DNA of 40,267 nucleotides from UBA287 sp034190325 (GCA_034190325.1 JAXHST010000087.1:1-40267), one strand, 5' to 3'; shown: positions 1 through 8,804, numbered from the stretch's first letter. Translations and numbers: made by a program. The notes: generated from the letters alone by a model not told the origin.

Positions 1-357
1 ATGCTTCCAAAGGCTTCATTCCAGTAATTATTCCAATCCTCAAGCTTTTCTGATCTCCAGTGCTCAGCCTCAGAAGCATAGAAATCCACCTCTGGCTTCT
101 TGTCTTCAGGTATGAAAGGAGTGTATGGATTTGATCTCTGCAATTTGGCCCAGAAAACACGCCGTTACTCAATAAAGAAAACAGTTGAAGTGCATGAGGA
201 AGCGAAGCAGCCAGGGCACCAGTCATCATTGTTCCACGAACTGTCTGTATTCCCCACTGACCCCTTCATATTCCTGATTCAGCAGAGAGGTGCAGGTAAC
301 GATCCTTCGGAGTAGTGTCGGTGCACGGGCCTTTTCCTATCCATATCTATAACGAAC
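1..357 (-). pseudogene. Broken coding region, family not recognised, running off the left edge
   Basis: Read on the minus strand, protein-like sequence continues from just after the glyA stop to the window edge, but in several successive frames. It opens with a stretch containing MDRKRPVHRHYSEGS, continues in a second frame with LLNQEYEGVSGEYRQF, in a third with TMMTGALAASLPHALQ, and in a fourth (about 164 down to 1) with a Trp- and Glu-rich stretch ending EDWNNYWNEAFGS that is still open at base 1. Each piece is short and is closed by a stop. This looks like one gene interrupted by at least two frameshifts. I do not recognise the family. The alternative is chance open frames. The last piece, 54 codons without a stop and with ordinary composition, is the best supported. 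Confidence 0.4.
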
Positions 358-1659
358 TCAGCGCTGGACTAGTTTCCTATAGGTGTAAGCATCGCCTTCG
401 TAAAAGCAGTATTTAACTGTGCGAAAATCTTTTCTTAATTCTCTAACATCCCTCTTCACCCCTTCGGGATCTCTTCTATCGATTATGGCTTCTTTAAAAA
501 GCTCAGCAACATACTCAAGTTCTTTCTCTCTCATGCCGCATCGGGTTAGCTCCTGAACACCGACGCGCAGACCGCTCGGATTCCTTGGCTTTTTCGGATC
601 ATCATATGGCAGCATGTTCTTGTTCGCTATTATCCCGCAGCGCTCTAAAAGCTCCGCTACCTCAGTACCTCCCCCAAGCGCTTTGACATCAACAGCTATC
701 TGATGCGACTGAGTGAATCCTAAGTTTTCTCCAAGGACCTTAAAGCCAAGCTCATTCATCTTTTGCGCAAAGGCTTTTGCGTTTCTTACAATCTGATCCG
801 CATAGGCTTCACCGAACTCCATCTCCTCTGCAAGAGTTACAGCAAGGGCCGCAAGCCTGTGTAGATGGTGGTTGCTAACCAGTCCGGGAAAAACGGCGCT
901 ATCCATCTTCTTTGCTTTTTCCTCATCGAGGTTACCAAGGATTATGCCCCCCTGAGGTCCTGGAAATGTCTTATGGGTGCTACCTGTGAGCAGGTCAGCG
1001 CCCTCTTTAAGGGGATCCTGAAACTTCTTGCCCGCTATGAGCCCGAGGACATGAGCTCCATCATATACCACTTCAGCTCCCACCTCCCGGGCGGCCTCGG
1101 ACAGCTCTTTCACTGGCAGAGAGAAAAGAAAGAGAGACTGTCCTAAAAGAACAATCTTTGGCTTTTCCTCTTTTATGAGCCTTACAGAGCCTTTGACATC
1201 TATGTTGAGCGTTTCTAAGTCGTAAGGAAGATGCACAACCTTAAGCCCTCTTATTCCTGCAGCACCGATACGCTGATGACTTATATGAGCTCCCACATTT
1301 GTATTTAGAGTGGTCAGCACATCGCCTGGTTTAGCAAAGGTGCTGAAAACCGCCAGGTTGGCCAGGGTACCAGAGATTGTCTGGACATTAATGTACCCGC
1401 AATCAAAGAGTTTTTTACCCATCTCCATTGCCCTTCTTTCAACTTCATCAATATACATACAACCCTGGTAGTACCTCTCTCCAGGCTTTCCTTCAGCATA
1501 CCTGTGCTCGAAGTCGCTTATGAACATCTCAGTTGCTATAGGGCTCATAACGTTTTCACTGGCGATCATGGGCAATGAAGATCCAAAGAACTCGTTGTTC
1601 TCCATTGCCATTTTTCTTATGTACAGAACGTCATCCATGGATGTCATTGGATACACCAT
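358..1659 (-). CDS. glyA: Serine hydroxymethyltransferase
   Basis: PLP enzyme that interconverts serine and glycine while loading a one-carbon unit on the folate or methanopterin-type carrier; cytoplasmic. The 433-residue product has the usual archaeal SHMT length. It shows the N-terminal SLPMIASEN motif, the RYYQGC substrate region near 62-67, the cofactor Asp in YDGAHV near 199-204, and the Schiff-base lysine K230 in GSTHKTFPGPQGG. The start is uncertain. Met1, Met5 and Met8 are all possible. An ATTAAAAA box at 1669-1676 lies only 10-17 nt upstream of Met1 but 22-29 nt upstream of Met5 (1647), so a leaderless Met5 start is plausible. It diverges from a small ORF at 1784. The carrier cannot be told from sequence. 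Confidence 0.95.
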   Translation of the reverse strand: MVYPMTSMDDVLYIRKMAMENNEFFGSSLPMIASENVMSPIATEMFISDFEHRYAEGKPGERYYQGCMYIDEVERRAMEMGKKLFDCGYINVQTISGTLANLAVFSTFAKPGDVLTTLNTNVGAHISHQRIGAAGIRGLKVVHLPYDLETLNIDVKGSVRLIKEEKPKIVLLGQSLFLFSLPVKELSEAAREVGAEVVYDGAHVLGLIAGKKFQDPLKEGADLLTGSTHKTFPGPQGGIILGNLDEEKAKKMDSAVFPGLVSNHHLHRLAALAVTLAEEMEFGEAYADQIVRNAKAFAQKMNELGFKVLGENLGFTQSHQIAVDVKALGGGTEVAELLERCGIIANKNMLPYDDPKKPRNPSGLRVGVQELTRCGMREKELEYVAELFKEAIIDRRDPEGVKRDVRELRKDFRTVKYCFYEGDAYTYRKLVQR

Positions 1660-1668
1660 ATTAAAAAC

Positions 1669-1676
1669 TTTTTAAT
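1669..1676 (-). promoter_or_regulatory. TATA-like box of glyA
   Basis: ATTAAAAA on the minus strand, 22-29 nt upstream of the internal Met5 codon of glyA. No ribosome site precedes any of the three candidate starts. The spacing therefore suggests a leaderless transcript and a start four codons later than the longest frame. Confidence 0.4.
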
Positions 1677-1743
1677 TCTCCGATAACTTATTGATCCCTT
1701 GCATCAAATCTACAAAAAAGACTACAAAAATGAATAAAAGAAC

Positions 1744-1752
1744 TTTTAAATA
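1744..1752 (+). promoter_or_regulatory. TATA-like box of the 35-residue ORF
   Basis: TTTTAAATA about 36 nt upstream of the ATG at 1784. A GAGGG ribosome-site-like string at 1776-1780 stands 3 nt before that ATG. A short leader carrying the ribosome site fits. Confidence 0.45.
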
Positions 1753-1783
1753 CTCGAATGCCCCTCTCCGTTATAGAGGGAAT

Positions 1784-1891
1784 ATGATATACGATCTGGA
1801 AAAGATGGAAGTAAACTATGAGCCCATAGCTAAGCTAGAGTTCAGGGCGTTGGAAGAGAGCAGAAAAAAGATAGCCCCAAAATCAGCATAA
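1784..1891 (+). CDS. Small acidic/basic protein of 35 residues, unknown function
   Basis: The ATG at 1784 opens a 35-codon frame (beginning MIYDLEKMEVNYEPIAKLEF) with a TATA-like box and a GAGGG ribosome site ahead. The same frame is open further upstream to 1691, but that part would span the TATA box, so the short form is preferred. The product is charged, has no membrane segment or cysteine, and is predicted mostly helical. It sits between divergent glyA and a coiled-coil gene in the same direction. I do not recognise a family. It is supported only by signals and composition. Confidence 0.4.
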   Translation: MIYDLEKMEVNYEPIAKLEFRALEESRKKIAPKSA

Positions 1892-1937
1892 TGGAGCAAA
1901 GGCTGTAAAATAGATGCATTACTAATCTTAGTATCGG

Positions 1938-1951
1938 TTTTTATCCTTTTT
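1938..1951 (+). terminator. T-rich terminator
   Basis: Two T5 runs separated by a few bases (TTTTTATCCTTTTT) follow the 35-residue ORF. Archaeal termination commonly uses U tracts without a strong hairpin. Confidence 0.35.
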
Positions 1952-1965
1952 ACACACTAGCAAAG

Positions 1966-1974
1966 TTTTTATAT
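1966..1974 (+). promoter_or_regulatory. TATA-like box of the coiled-coil gene
   Basis: TTTTTATAT about 34 nt ahead of the GTG at 2004. A GGTGAT ribosome site at 1995-2000 lies 3 nt before the start, which selects GTG 2004. Confidence 0.5.
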
Positions 1975-2003
1975 GGAGATTTCTTTACAGGTGCGGTGAT
2001 AAT

Positions 2004-2330
2004 GTGAGCACAGAGTATGAAGATGCTATAGAGGGGGTTTTTGCTGCTTCTCAGCAGGAGATTGAGAATATAAACAGGCTTAATGATGAAGCCCAGAGAC
2101 TCATGGACAACGAGGAAGTAAATGATGAAAAGATGGATGAGATATCCTTTGAAATGGAGAGAAATCTCTCTCTTATAGAAGAACGCATATGCCACGCAAG
2201 GAATGAGTTCTATGCAAAGATTGCCCCCAAAAAGGATAGAATGGAGCAGCTTGAAGCTTTTGAAGATTATCTTGAAGAAAAGCTAAAGGAATATGGTCTA
2301 CAGAGCGAAGAGGAAGAAGAGCAATCATAG
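2004..2330 (+). CDS. Acidic coiled-coil protein, unknown function
   Basis: 108 residues from a GTG start chosen by the GGTGAT site directly upstream. The product is almost entirely charged and helical, with heptad-like spacing over roughly residues 12-70 and 75-100, and it ends in a run of glutamates. It has no signal peptide, membrane segment or cysteine. It is convergent with dys; the two genes end on adjacent bases (2330/2331). Such small acidic coiled-coil proteins often act as chaperone-like or scaffold partners, but nothing here identifies a partner. I do not recognise the family. Confidence 0.7.
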   Translation: MSTEYEDAIEGVFAASQQEIENINRLNDEAQRLMDNEEVNDEKMDEISFEMERNLSLIEERICHARNEFYAKIAPKKDRMEQLEAFEDYLEEKLKEYGLQSEEEEEQS

Positions 2331-3242
2331 TCATAGAAAAGGCGCTATAAGAAATGGCAACGTGGTTGTTATTTCCCCATAGAGCGTAACATGCTTCCCC
2401 TTTTCCTTTATTTTCCCCCATGAAACAGCCTCTTTGCTTCTTGCACCAGATAAACTTCCATCCCACTCAACTGCAGTTGTTATGTATACTGCATAATCAA
2501 GACCATTTTTGAACTGGTTCCACCATATAGTATGGTGTTTTGATATCCCTCCACCAAGAATCAAAGCTCCACTCTTTTTCGAGTTAAAAACAATCTCTGC
2601 AAGGTCATCCTCATCTTTAAGTAGGTTTATGCGAAAATCTCTATGCTGCTGATAGAACATCCAGAGCTGAAAACCAAATGCTCCATCAAATAGCCCAGGA
2701 ACAAATACTGGTATTCTGTTCTTATAACACCAGTATAGGATGGTGTTTCTCTTCATCCTCTTTCCCATCTCCCATACTATCTCTTTACCTGAAAACTCCT
2801 TCCTTTCAGGATAGACTTCGTTAAGAGCACTCTGAACAAAATTTTCTACAGGCTTGCCATAGTTGTCTCTGGGTATAAACTCATTGCCAAGGCGCATTAT
2901 GTTCCTTTCATAGAGCTCATTATCATCTGCATCAAAACTGCCCATATAATAGCTCTTCATGCTTCTGGCTATGTCATGATCCAGTGTACCGCAGGTTGTG
3001 ATTATCGCATCGAACATCCTCTTTTTGGCAAGCTCTGCGATTATGCCTCTTATGCCTGTAGATATTATGCATGCTGGAAAAGATAGGAAGCGGAAGCACT
3101 CTCTGTCCTCAAACATCTCTTTCAATATGTCGTACGACTGAGCAAGATTCATTGCCATAAAGCCACCGCACTTTGATAGCTGGCTTATTATATCTGCTGA
3201 GGTCATTTTTCCATTTACGGTTATGTCCTTTACCCTTTCCAT
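2331..3242 (-). CDS. dys: Deoxyhypusine synthase
   Basis: Transfers the aminobutyl group of spermidine to a lysine of archaeal IF5A in an NAD-dependent reaction, the first step of hypusine formation. The 303-residue length is normal. Visible family marks are TTCGTLDHDIAR near 82-93, the glycine-rich GGGISKHH, the SGAR-EAVSWGKI block, and the conserved enzyme-intermediate lysine K277 within SWGKI. The spermidine substrate is plausibly made by speD/speE at 22.3-23.5 kb of this window. A TATA-like ATTTAAA lies 21-27 nt upstream of the ATG with no ribosome site, so the transcript is probably leaderless. Nothing looks truncated. Confidence 0.96.
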   Translation of the reverse strand: MERVKDITVNGKMTSADIISQLSKCGGFMAMNLAQSYDILKEMFEDRECFRFLSFPACIISTGIRGIIAELAKKRMFDAIITTCGTLDHDIARSMKSYYMGSFDADDNELYERNIMRLGNEFIPRDNYGKPVENFVQSALNEVYPERKEFSGKEIVWEMGKRMKRNTILYWCYKNRIPVFVPGLFDGAFGFQLWMFYQQHRDFRINLLKDEDDLAEIVFNSKKSGALILGGGISKHHTIWWNQFKNGLDYAVYITTAVEWDGSLSGARSKEAVSWGKIKEKGKHVTLYGEITTTLPFLIAPFL

Positions 3243-3262
3243 AAAATTAAAGAAACTCCGCG

Positions 3263-3269
3263 TTTAAAT
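3263..3269 (-). promoter_or_regulatory. TATA-like box of dys
   Basis: ATTTAAA on the minus strand centred 24 nt upstream of the dys ATG, the spacing expected of a leaderless archaeal transcript. Confidence 0.5.
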
Positions 3270-3423
3270 GCTTTAACTTTTTTGCGCAGCGTAGAATGGT
3301 GCTTTCTGGAACACCCATACGTGGCTGAATTTTCTATATACGCCAATAACCCCTCCCGCCCATTAGGAACACCAGAATAGAATAAAAAAAGAAATATCCA
3401 GAGATCATTTTGTATAAGACGAG

Positions 3424-4938
3424 ATGCACGAAGCAGTAAAGGAGATAGTTTCAAAGCTTGATTCAATAAAGACAAAGGAGGATCTTGAGAGAGTTAAAAG
3501 AAAGACAGCAAGGAAATATCATGTTATGCTGGGAAACGCTGACATATTCGAATGCCTCAATGAAGGAGATAGAGAAAAGTATAGGGCTCTATTGAGGATA
3601 AAGCTCACAAGAACCGCTGCTGGAGTGAGCGTTGTTGCTGTTATGAGCTCACCATCACCCTGCCCCCATGGGAGATGCATATACTGTCCCGGGGGCGTAA
3701 CAAGCCCGCAGAGCTATACCGGCAGCGAACCTGCTGCTCTAAGAGCTGCGCAATACGCCTACGACCCATTCGCTCAAACGAGAGCAAGAATGGAGCAGCT
3801 TGAGCGCATAGGGCACACAACAGAGAAGATAGAACTCATAATCATGGGTGGAACATTCACAGCCAGGCCAAAAGTTTACAGAGAATGGTTCGTGAAGAGA
3901 TGCTATGATGCAATGAACATGAAAGATAGCGCAGATCTGCAGGAAGCAATAATGGTAAACGAGAGAGCAGAGCATAGATGTATTGGCATAACAATAGAGA
4001 CCAGACCTGACTTTTTTATGGAGAATGAGATAAGAGATGCTCTATCCTTTGGGGCAACAAAGGTTGAGCTCGGGGTGCAGACCGTCTTTGATGATGTTCT
4101 TGAAAAGATAGGAAGAAGGCATGGAGTTAAAGAGATTGTAAGATCAACAGCGCTGGCAAGAGATGCGGGCTTTAAGGTCTGTTATCATATGATGCCTGGT
4201 CTGCCCTTTAGCGATGACGAAAAGGATCTGAGATCTTTTAAAACAATATTTGAAGATGAAAGGTTTAAGCCAGATATGCTAAAGATATATCCAACTCTGG
4301 TTATAAAGGGAACTGAGCTCTATAACATGTGGAAACGGGGGGAGTATGAACCTTTAGATGATGAGAGAGCTATATCACTGCTGGCAAGGATAAAGGCTAC
4401 AGTTCCACCATGGGTGAGGATACAGAGAATAGAGAGAGATGTGCCTGTAAAGAACATAGAGGCGGGGATAAAGAGATCTGATATAAGAGAGCTTGTGCAT
4501 GAAAGAATGAGGGAAGAAGGGAGGGAGTGTAAATGCATAAGGTGCAGGGAGGCGGGGTTCAAAAGATCTTTTAAGCCTGGTGCAATAGAGCTGAAAAAGC
4601 TGGAGTATAAAGCATCTGGAGGCAGGGAGCTTTTCCTTTCCTATGAGGATGTTGAAAATGACATCATCTTTGGATACCTCAGGTTAAGGTTGACAGAAGA
4701 ACCTGTAATAAGAGAATTAAAGGTTGTCGGTGAGTCCCTTCCCATAGGGAAAAAGAGCGATACAGCATATCAGCATAAAGGCTATGGCAGAAAGCTTGTG
4801 GAAGAGGCTGAAAGAACATTACAGGAAGAGGGATATGATACAATAAAGATAATATGCGGGCCTGGAGTTAGAGAGTACTACAGAAGACTCGGGTACTCTC
4901 TGAAAGGATACTATATGGCAAAGAAGATTAGGGGTTAA
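3424..4938 (+). CDS. elp3: Elp3-family tRNA uridine(34) acetyltransferase (radical SAM plus GNAT)
   Basis: Predicted to modify the wobble uridine of tRNAs through a radical-SAM step using acetyl-CoA, as archaeal Elp3 does alone without the other Elongator subunits. The 504 residues hold a helical N-terminus, the radical-SAM cluster cysteines C80, C85 and C88 in CPHGRCIYCPGG, a TIM-barrel core with IIMGGTFTARP and ITIETRPD, a Cys-rich linker (CKCIRCREAG) near 360-370, and a C-terminal GNAT fold with GYGRKLVEEAE and YYRRLGY. It is intact and of family length. No ribosome site is seen; an A-rich stretch (3384-3397) about 27-40 nt upstream may serve as promoter. It is convergent with the hydrolase at 4940. 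Confidence 0.96.
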   Translation: MHEAVKEIVSKLDSIKTKEDLERVKRKTARKYHVMLGNADIFECLNEGDREKYRALLRIKLTRTAAGVSVVAVMSSPSPCPHGRCIYCPGGVTSPQSYTGSEPAALRAAQYAYDPFAQTRARMEQLERIGHTTEKIELIIMGGTFTARPKVYREWFVKRCYDAMNMKDSADLQEAIMVNERAEHRCIGITIETRPDFFMENEIRDALSFGATKVELGVQTVFDDVLEKIGRRHGVKEIVRSTALARDAGFKVCYHMMPGLPFSDDEKDLRSFKTIFEDERFKPDMLKIYPTLVIKGTELYNMWKRGEYEPLDDERAISLLARIKATVPPWVRIQRIERDVPVKNIEAGIKRSDIRELVHERMREEGRECKCIRCREAGFKRSFKPGAIELKKLEYKASGGRELFLSYEDVENDIIFGYLRLRLTEEPVIRELKVVGESLPIGKKSDTAYQHKGYGRKLVEEAERTLQEEGYDTIKIICGPGVREYYRRLGYSLKGYYMAKKIRG

Positions 4939-4939
4939 A

Positions 4940-5839
4940 TCAGAATTGTAGAGCGAACCATGATACTATAGCCTCTAAGAATTCAGCCTCATGTCCATCC
5001 GCGCCGTGGGATGCACCCTCTATGAAAAACATGTCCTTCGGGTTTTGAGCAAGGTTATACATATCTACTGAGTCCTGCGGGTTTACTGTATCGTCAGCAG
5101 TTCCATGAACGAACCTTATGCAATCAGTCTTCTCTGCCTGTGCTATTGGCTTGTACTCGGGCAGTTGCGATTGAGCAAAGAAATGGAGTAGATCGTTTAT
5201 CGTCGTATGGAGATTTCCGAAATTCACAGGCACTGAAAGGCGCTCCATCGCCAGGTCTGTGCCGTAAGCTTTGTTTATCGCCATGAGAAAATCCTCTTCT
5301 GTTGGCTCTGCTCTGAGAACGCTGCCCAGAATCCATGCGATCGCGGAATTTATGCTTTTAGGCGCAGCCCACGCAACAGTGCATTCAACCCTCGGGTCAT
5401 AGGCAGAAACCAGCACTGCTATCATCCCCCCCATTGAGTGGCCCATAACGCCTATGCGATCAACGCCATAGCTCTGCAGCACTGTAATAGCGCTAATTGC
5501 ATCATCAACGAGGTATTCAAAATCGAAGGTGCCTGTAGATTGATCATGAGCTCTGTGATCGTAGGTAAGGACAGTATAGCCCATATCTGCAAGGCTTTGC
5601 GCGATCGGTAATTTATCTGAGTAAAATCCCTCACAACTGCCACTAAACCCGTGATAAAGAACAATACCCTTCCCATTCTGCTCATACGGTATGAATACCC
5701 TGCCGACAAGCTCTGCGCCTTCGGCGCCCTCAAATGTGACATCTTCATAAATAAGCTGCTCAGAGTAAAAAGGATCACTCCTGACGGCGGGTAAAAGAAG
5801 AACAACCAGCGCTAAAAGCGCAAACATCTTTGGGTTCAT
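4940..5839 (-). CDS. Secreted alpha/beta hydrolase
   Basis: Serine hydrolase of the alpha/beta fold, exported by a signal peptide (hydrophobic residues about 5-19, cleavage likely near AVRSDP). In order it shows the oxyanion region VLYHGFSGS near 60-68, the nucleophile elbow GHSMGG with S135, an acid residue in HGTADDTV (D249 or D250) and H278 in GASHG. The 299 residues match a single-domain lipase/esterase or peptidase-like enzyme; the substrate cannot be read. It lies 69 nt upstream in the opposite-reading order of the GH116-like gene, both on the minus strand, so it could be read with the glycosidase operon. Both proteins carry export signals, suggesting work on the cell surface. Confidence 0.88.
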   Translation of the reverse strand: MNPKMFALLALVVLLLPAVRSDPFYSEQLIYEDVTFEGAEGAELVGRVFIPYEQNGKGIVLYHGFSGSCEGFYSDKLPIAQSLADMGYTVLTYDHRAHDQSTGTFDFEYLVDDAISAITVLQSYGVDRIGVMGHSMGGMIAVLVSAYDPRVECTVAWAAPKSINSAIAWILGSVLRAEPTEEDFLMAINKAYGTDLAMERLSVPVNFGNLHTTINDLLHFFAQSQLPEYKPIAQAEKTDCIRFVHGTADDTVNPQDSVDMYNLAQNPKDMFFIEGASHGADGHEAEFLEAIVSWFALQF

Positions 5840-5908
5840 GATAAGGATTAATTTTCTTGTATATCTCGTTTGTTGTCAATTGACTAGTCATCTTAAAAGG
5901 AGCTTAAA

Positions 5909-8056
5909 CTAAAAAGAGCTCAGAGCAAAATAGTAGAGCCAGCAGGCAAGAACCCGGGGATACGATGGATAGATGGGGGGCTTAAGAATAACATAGTTTT
6001 CATAAAAGAGGGGGAAGTTAAGGTAAGTTTTGCCAAATAGGTTTGTATAGCCCTCACCTAGATTAAACAGGCTGAAGCCCCTGTATAACTGATTCTCTGC
6101 GGTTATGGAAGCCACATCTTCAGCCTCTTCGGTGAAGCCGAGGGCATAAAGCTGTGCTGCAAGAACCCACTGCACCCCGCTCCACACCATGGTTGAATAG
6201 AGAGGAAACCACGCAAACATATCTATGCATCCTCTGGGAAAAACGCCGTTTATCCAGCCTAGTTCCCTGTATCTATCGAGGTTGTTTTCGTATACGAAAA
6301 GAGTTGCGCTTTTGCTCATATTATAAGGCAGTATCTGCTTGTCTAACAGCTCTGCAAATAGCACCCCTGTAATCTGCTCCACATGGCTCGCTTTTCTATC
6401 AAGTATCGGAACTTTTATTTCTATACCTCTTCGCTCGAGCCATGGGAGATTTCCAAAGCGTTTTGAGCTCAGGTTGAAGTACTCTTCATTCCATAGCTCA
6501 TCAACAAAACTTTTCTGGGCCCTCTCGAAAAGATCCTCAAAAAATACGGCATCCTCTTCTATCCCTAGCTCTGAAGCAAGGTCTGAGGTCAATCTAAGAG
6601 CCAGGAGCCAGAGGGAGTTTGTATAACTCATTGTTGGGGCGCTCCACATATCATAGCTGTGGTCTGCACCTTCATTATTTATCAAAGCATCTTTTCCCAC
6701 ATCTTCGCCCGATCTGAAGAACATAGCTTTCCTCACATATGGATAGATGAGCTCTGCGAAGCTTCTGTCATCCTTAGCGCTCATGTAAGCCATTATCACA
6801 AAGTAGGGCTCCTCATGGTTCTCCGCATAATCATAAAAAAGACTGTGAGGCACCCTTCCTTCATCGCTCATAGAATATGCATACTCCAGCACAATGTTTC
6901 TTGCTATGTCTGGAAAAAACTCAACAAAAAAGGGCTGGGCATAAAACATAACATCTATTGTGTGCAGAAGCGTAAACTCTCCCTCTATGGTGAAAAAGAA
7001 CCCTTCTTTTGAATAAAAGCTCTCTGAGCCCAGGATATGCAGGGAGTTGAGGAGTAGCTTTGCAACCTCCGGCTCTTTTACCTTGTTAAAGACAGCCTCG
7101 CTCTGGGATTTTATTATCTGCAGCCATTGCGCATAATTTTCCATTGCATAATCGGCGATCTCTCTGGAGCTATCAAAGAAATTCTTCCAGTACCATTCAA
7201 AGTATTGACTGACCTTCCAGCTTTCATCCCAGTCCTTGCCATACTGCTTTCCCCCTGGATTGAATAACGGAAAGCAGGTTGCTACAATAAAAGGTATCTC
7301 GATGCTCTCTGAAGGGCTCAGGGTTACCCGCTTTTCCACCTTTGCTATTTTTCTTCCATCAATCTCCCCCTGGGATAGCGAGCAGTCCTCGCTTGTCTTT
7401 ATTGTGATGTTGCCAAGATGCTCTTTTTTATCGAGCGCTCTCTTCTTTTCTGCATCATAGGTCATATAAAATCCGTTTTCTATAGGGATGTTCTCATTTC
7501 CATCTATGTTCCAAGCGTTATCCCTCCAGCCTATGTCATTCTCAAAGTTCAGGGATAGAGAGAAGGATAAGGGTTTATCATAAGGGTTTTCAGCCATAAA
7601 TACGAAGCAATATGCAGGCACCGTAGAGTTGAAAGTGTCATAGAACATAAAGGGCGAGAATGCTGTCAGATTCAATCTTACAGGCACGTCATAAAACTCA
7701 TAGTATGCTACAGGGAAAAGAAAATGCTCGCTCATCTGCGCGCTCTTCAACCCGAGCGATTCCAATCCCTTTTCTTGCAATAGGTATTTTTTGTTCTCAC
7801 CTTCAAACTCAAGAGAGAAGAAGTTGTAAAGCTCAGCGTCACCCAGAGAATATGTTCCCCCAACAGAATCCCAGTAGTTGTTATAGATGGCGTTCTTCTC
7901 GAAGCCTCTTTTCCCGTAGCTCAGAAAAAAATTACCGAAGTTTCCTAGAGGCATGGGGTATTCTGTTTCTGTGGGTTGATAACCGTAACTGTTAGCGTAA
8001 CCTGCGGCTGAAGCAGGTAACAATAAAAGAAAAGAGATTATAAAAGCTCTGAGCAT
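5909..8056 (-). CDS. Exported GH116-like glycoside hydrolase
   Basis: 715 residues with a signal peptide (about 1-21). The N-terminal beta-rich half fits the GH116 N domain, and the C-terminal half from about 300 is an alpha/alpha barrel. Family-type landmarks are a glutamate at 358-360 just before HTIDVMFYAQPFF, comparable to the E...DVxFYAS nucleophile region, and GADHSYDMWSAP with D465 as candidate general acid, followed by SYTNSLWLLALR. GH116 members cleave beta-glucosides or beta-xylosides, including glucosylceramides. The substrate here is unknown, and a self-surface glycolipid or glycoprotein is as likely as food. The start overlaps the stop of the upstream surface-protein gene by one base (TGATG), so the two are translationally coupled. 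Confidence 0.82.
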   Translation of the reverse strand: MLRAFIISFLLLLPASAAGYANSYGYQPTETEYPMPLGNFGNFFLSYGKRGFEKNAIYNNYWDSVGGTYSLGDAELYNFFSLEFEGENKKYLLQEKGLESLGLKSAQMSEHFLFPVAYYEFYDVPVRLNLTAFSPFMFYDTFNSTVPAYCFVFMAENPYDKPLSFSLSLNFENDIGWRDNAWNIDGNENIPIENGFYMTYDAEKKRALDKKEHLGNITIKTSEDCSLSQGEIDGRKIAKVEKRVTLSPSESIEIPFIVATCFPLFNPGGKQYGKDWDESWKVSQYFEWYWKNFFDSSREIADYAMENYAQWLQIIKSQSEAVFNKVKEPEVAKLLLNSLHILGSESFYSKEGFFFTIEGEFTLLHTIDVMFYAQPFFVEFFPDIARNIVLEYAYSMSDEGRVPHSLFYDYAENHEEPYFVIMAYMSAKDDRSFAELIYPYVRKAMFFRSGEDVGKDALINNEGADHSYDMWSAPTMSYTNSLWLLALRLTSDLASELGIEEDAVFFEDLFERAQKSFVDELWNEEYFNLSSKRFGNLPWLERRGIEIKVPILDRKASHVEQITGVLFAELLDKQILPYNMSKSATLFVYENNLDRYRELGWINGVFPRGCIDMFAWFPLYSTMVWSGVQWVLAAQLYALGFTEEAEDVASITAENQLYRGFSLFNLGEGYTNLFGKTYLNFPLFYENYVILKPPIYPSYPRVLACWLYYFALSSF

Positions 8057-8769
8057 CAGATTATCCTCAGGCTTTTTCCCTCCATATAGGGCTTCCCTTC
8101 CTCCAGCCTTACGACTCCTGAGACTATAACCTTCCTTCCGTGATCGCTTGCAGGGTCTAAGGGTTCTGGATTTAGCTTTGTAACATATATTGCACCGGTT
8201 TCATCCTCTACTATCCAGTCGCTTCTGGTTATCATTGGTGTTACGATCTCATGTTGCGGTATAGACCATCCTGTAAACTTACCTTTTATCATGACCTCTT
8301 TGCCCTCATACTTTTCCGGCTCCGCTATCACGCTTCCTATTTGAACGTAAGAGCCCTTAATCTCAAACTCTGCTTCTCCTTTAATCCCTGCAAAAGAAGC
8401 CTCTACGCTATACATTCCTTCTTTTATCTGCTTACCATTGTTGTCTATCTGATTCCATGTGAAAGAAATACTCTCATTGACCCCCAATTTTCGGATAGTC
8501 TGCATCATCATCGGGGAATACACCTCCTTGCCTGAGCTATCATATACAACATAGCTCGGTGTGCCTTCCAGCACTGTTGAACCTGTATTCTTTATCGTTA
8601 TCACAACCTTTTCCCCGATTGCGTAAACATTTTTATCTGTTGCAACCTCTATAGCTTCAGAGCTTCCGCCCCTCACCCTGGCAAAAATATCTCTTATCCT
8701 ATTCATACAACCTCCCTGAACACCCCCAAGAAAAATCATAGATGCAAGGATGAGCACAAACAGCTTCAT
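8056..8769 (-). CDS. Exported two-domain protein: BsuPI-like beta sandwich plus OB fold
   Basis: 237 residues. A signal sequence (1-20) ends in GGVQGGC; the cysteine at 21 could be lipidated, although the three residues before it are not a classical lipobox. Residues about 40-135 resemble an intracellular-proteinase-inhibitor/BsuPI-like sandwich (DKNVYAIGEKVVITIKNTG, YSVEASFAG). Residues about 145-237 form an OB-like domain (YEGKEVMIKGKFTGW, WIVEDETGAIYV, VIVSGVV). A similar OB domain occurs in the protein at 23521-24072. It is coupled to the GH116-like gene by a TGATG overlap, suggesting a partner or substrate-presenting protein on the cell surface. No catalytic residues are evident. Confidence 0.75.
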   Translation of the reverse strand: MKLFVLILASMIFLGGVQGGCMNRIRDIFARVRGGSSEAIEVATDKNVYAIGEKVVITIKNTGSTVLEGTPSYVVYDSSGKEVYSPMMMQTIRKLGVNESISFTWNQIDNNGKQIKEGMYSVEASFAGIKGEAEFEIKGSYVQIGSVIAEPEKYEGKEVMIKGKFTGWSIPQHEIVTPMITRSDWIVEDETGAIYVTKLNPEPLDPASDHGRKVIVSGVVRLEEGKPYMEGKSLRII

Positions 8770-8790
8770 AATATGATAGCAGAGAGGTTT

Positions 8791-8799
8791 TATTTAAAA
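8791..8799 (-). promoter_or_regulatory. TATA-like box of the surface protein/GH116 operon
   Basis: TTTTAAATA on the minus strand, 22-30 nt upstream of the ATG at 8769. It is the only clear promoter before the two coupled genes. Confidence 0.5.
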
Positions 8800-8804
8800 G
8801 TTTC

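Noticed and set aside
3243..3423. A minus-strand translation with a helix-turn-helix flavour (MGVPESTILRCAKKLK) in the gap before elp3
   Set aside because: Only about 20 residues look HTH-like. There is no start or continuation, and the region overlaps the promoters of dys and elp3. It could be an insertion-sequence scrap but is too short to claim.
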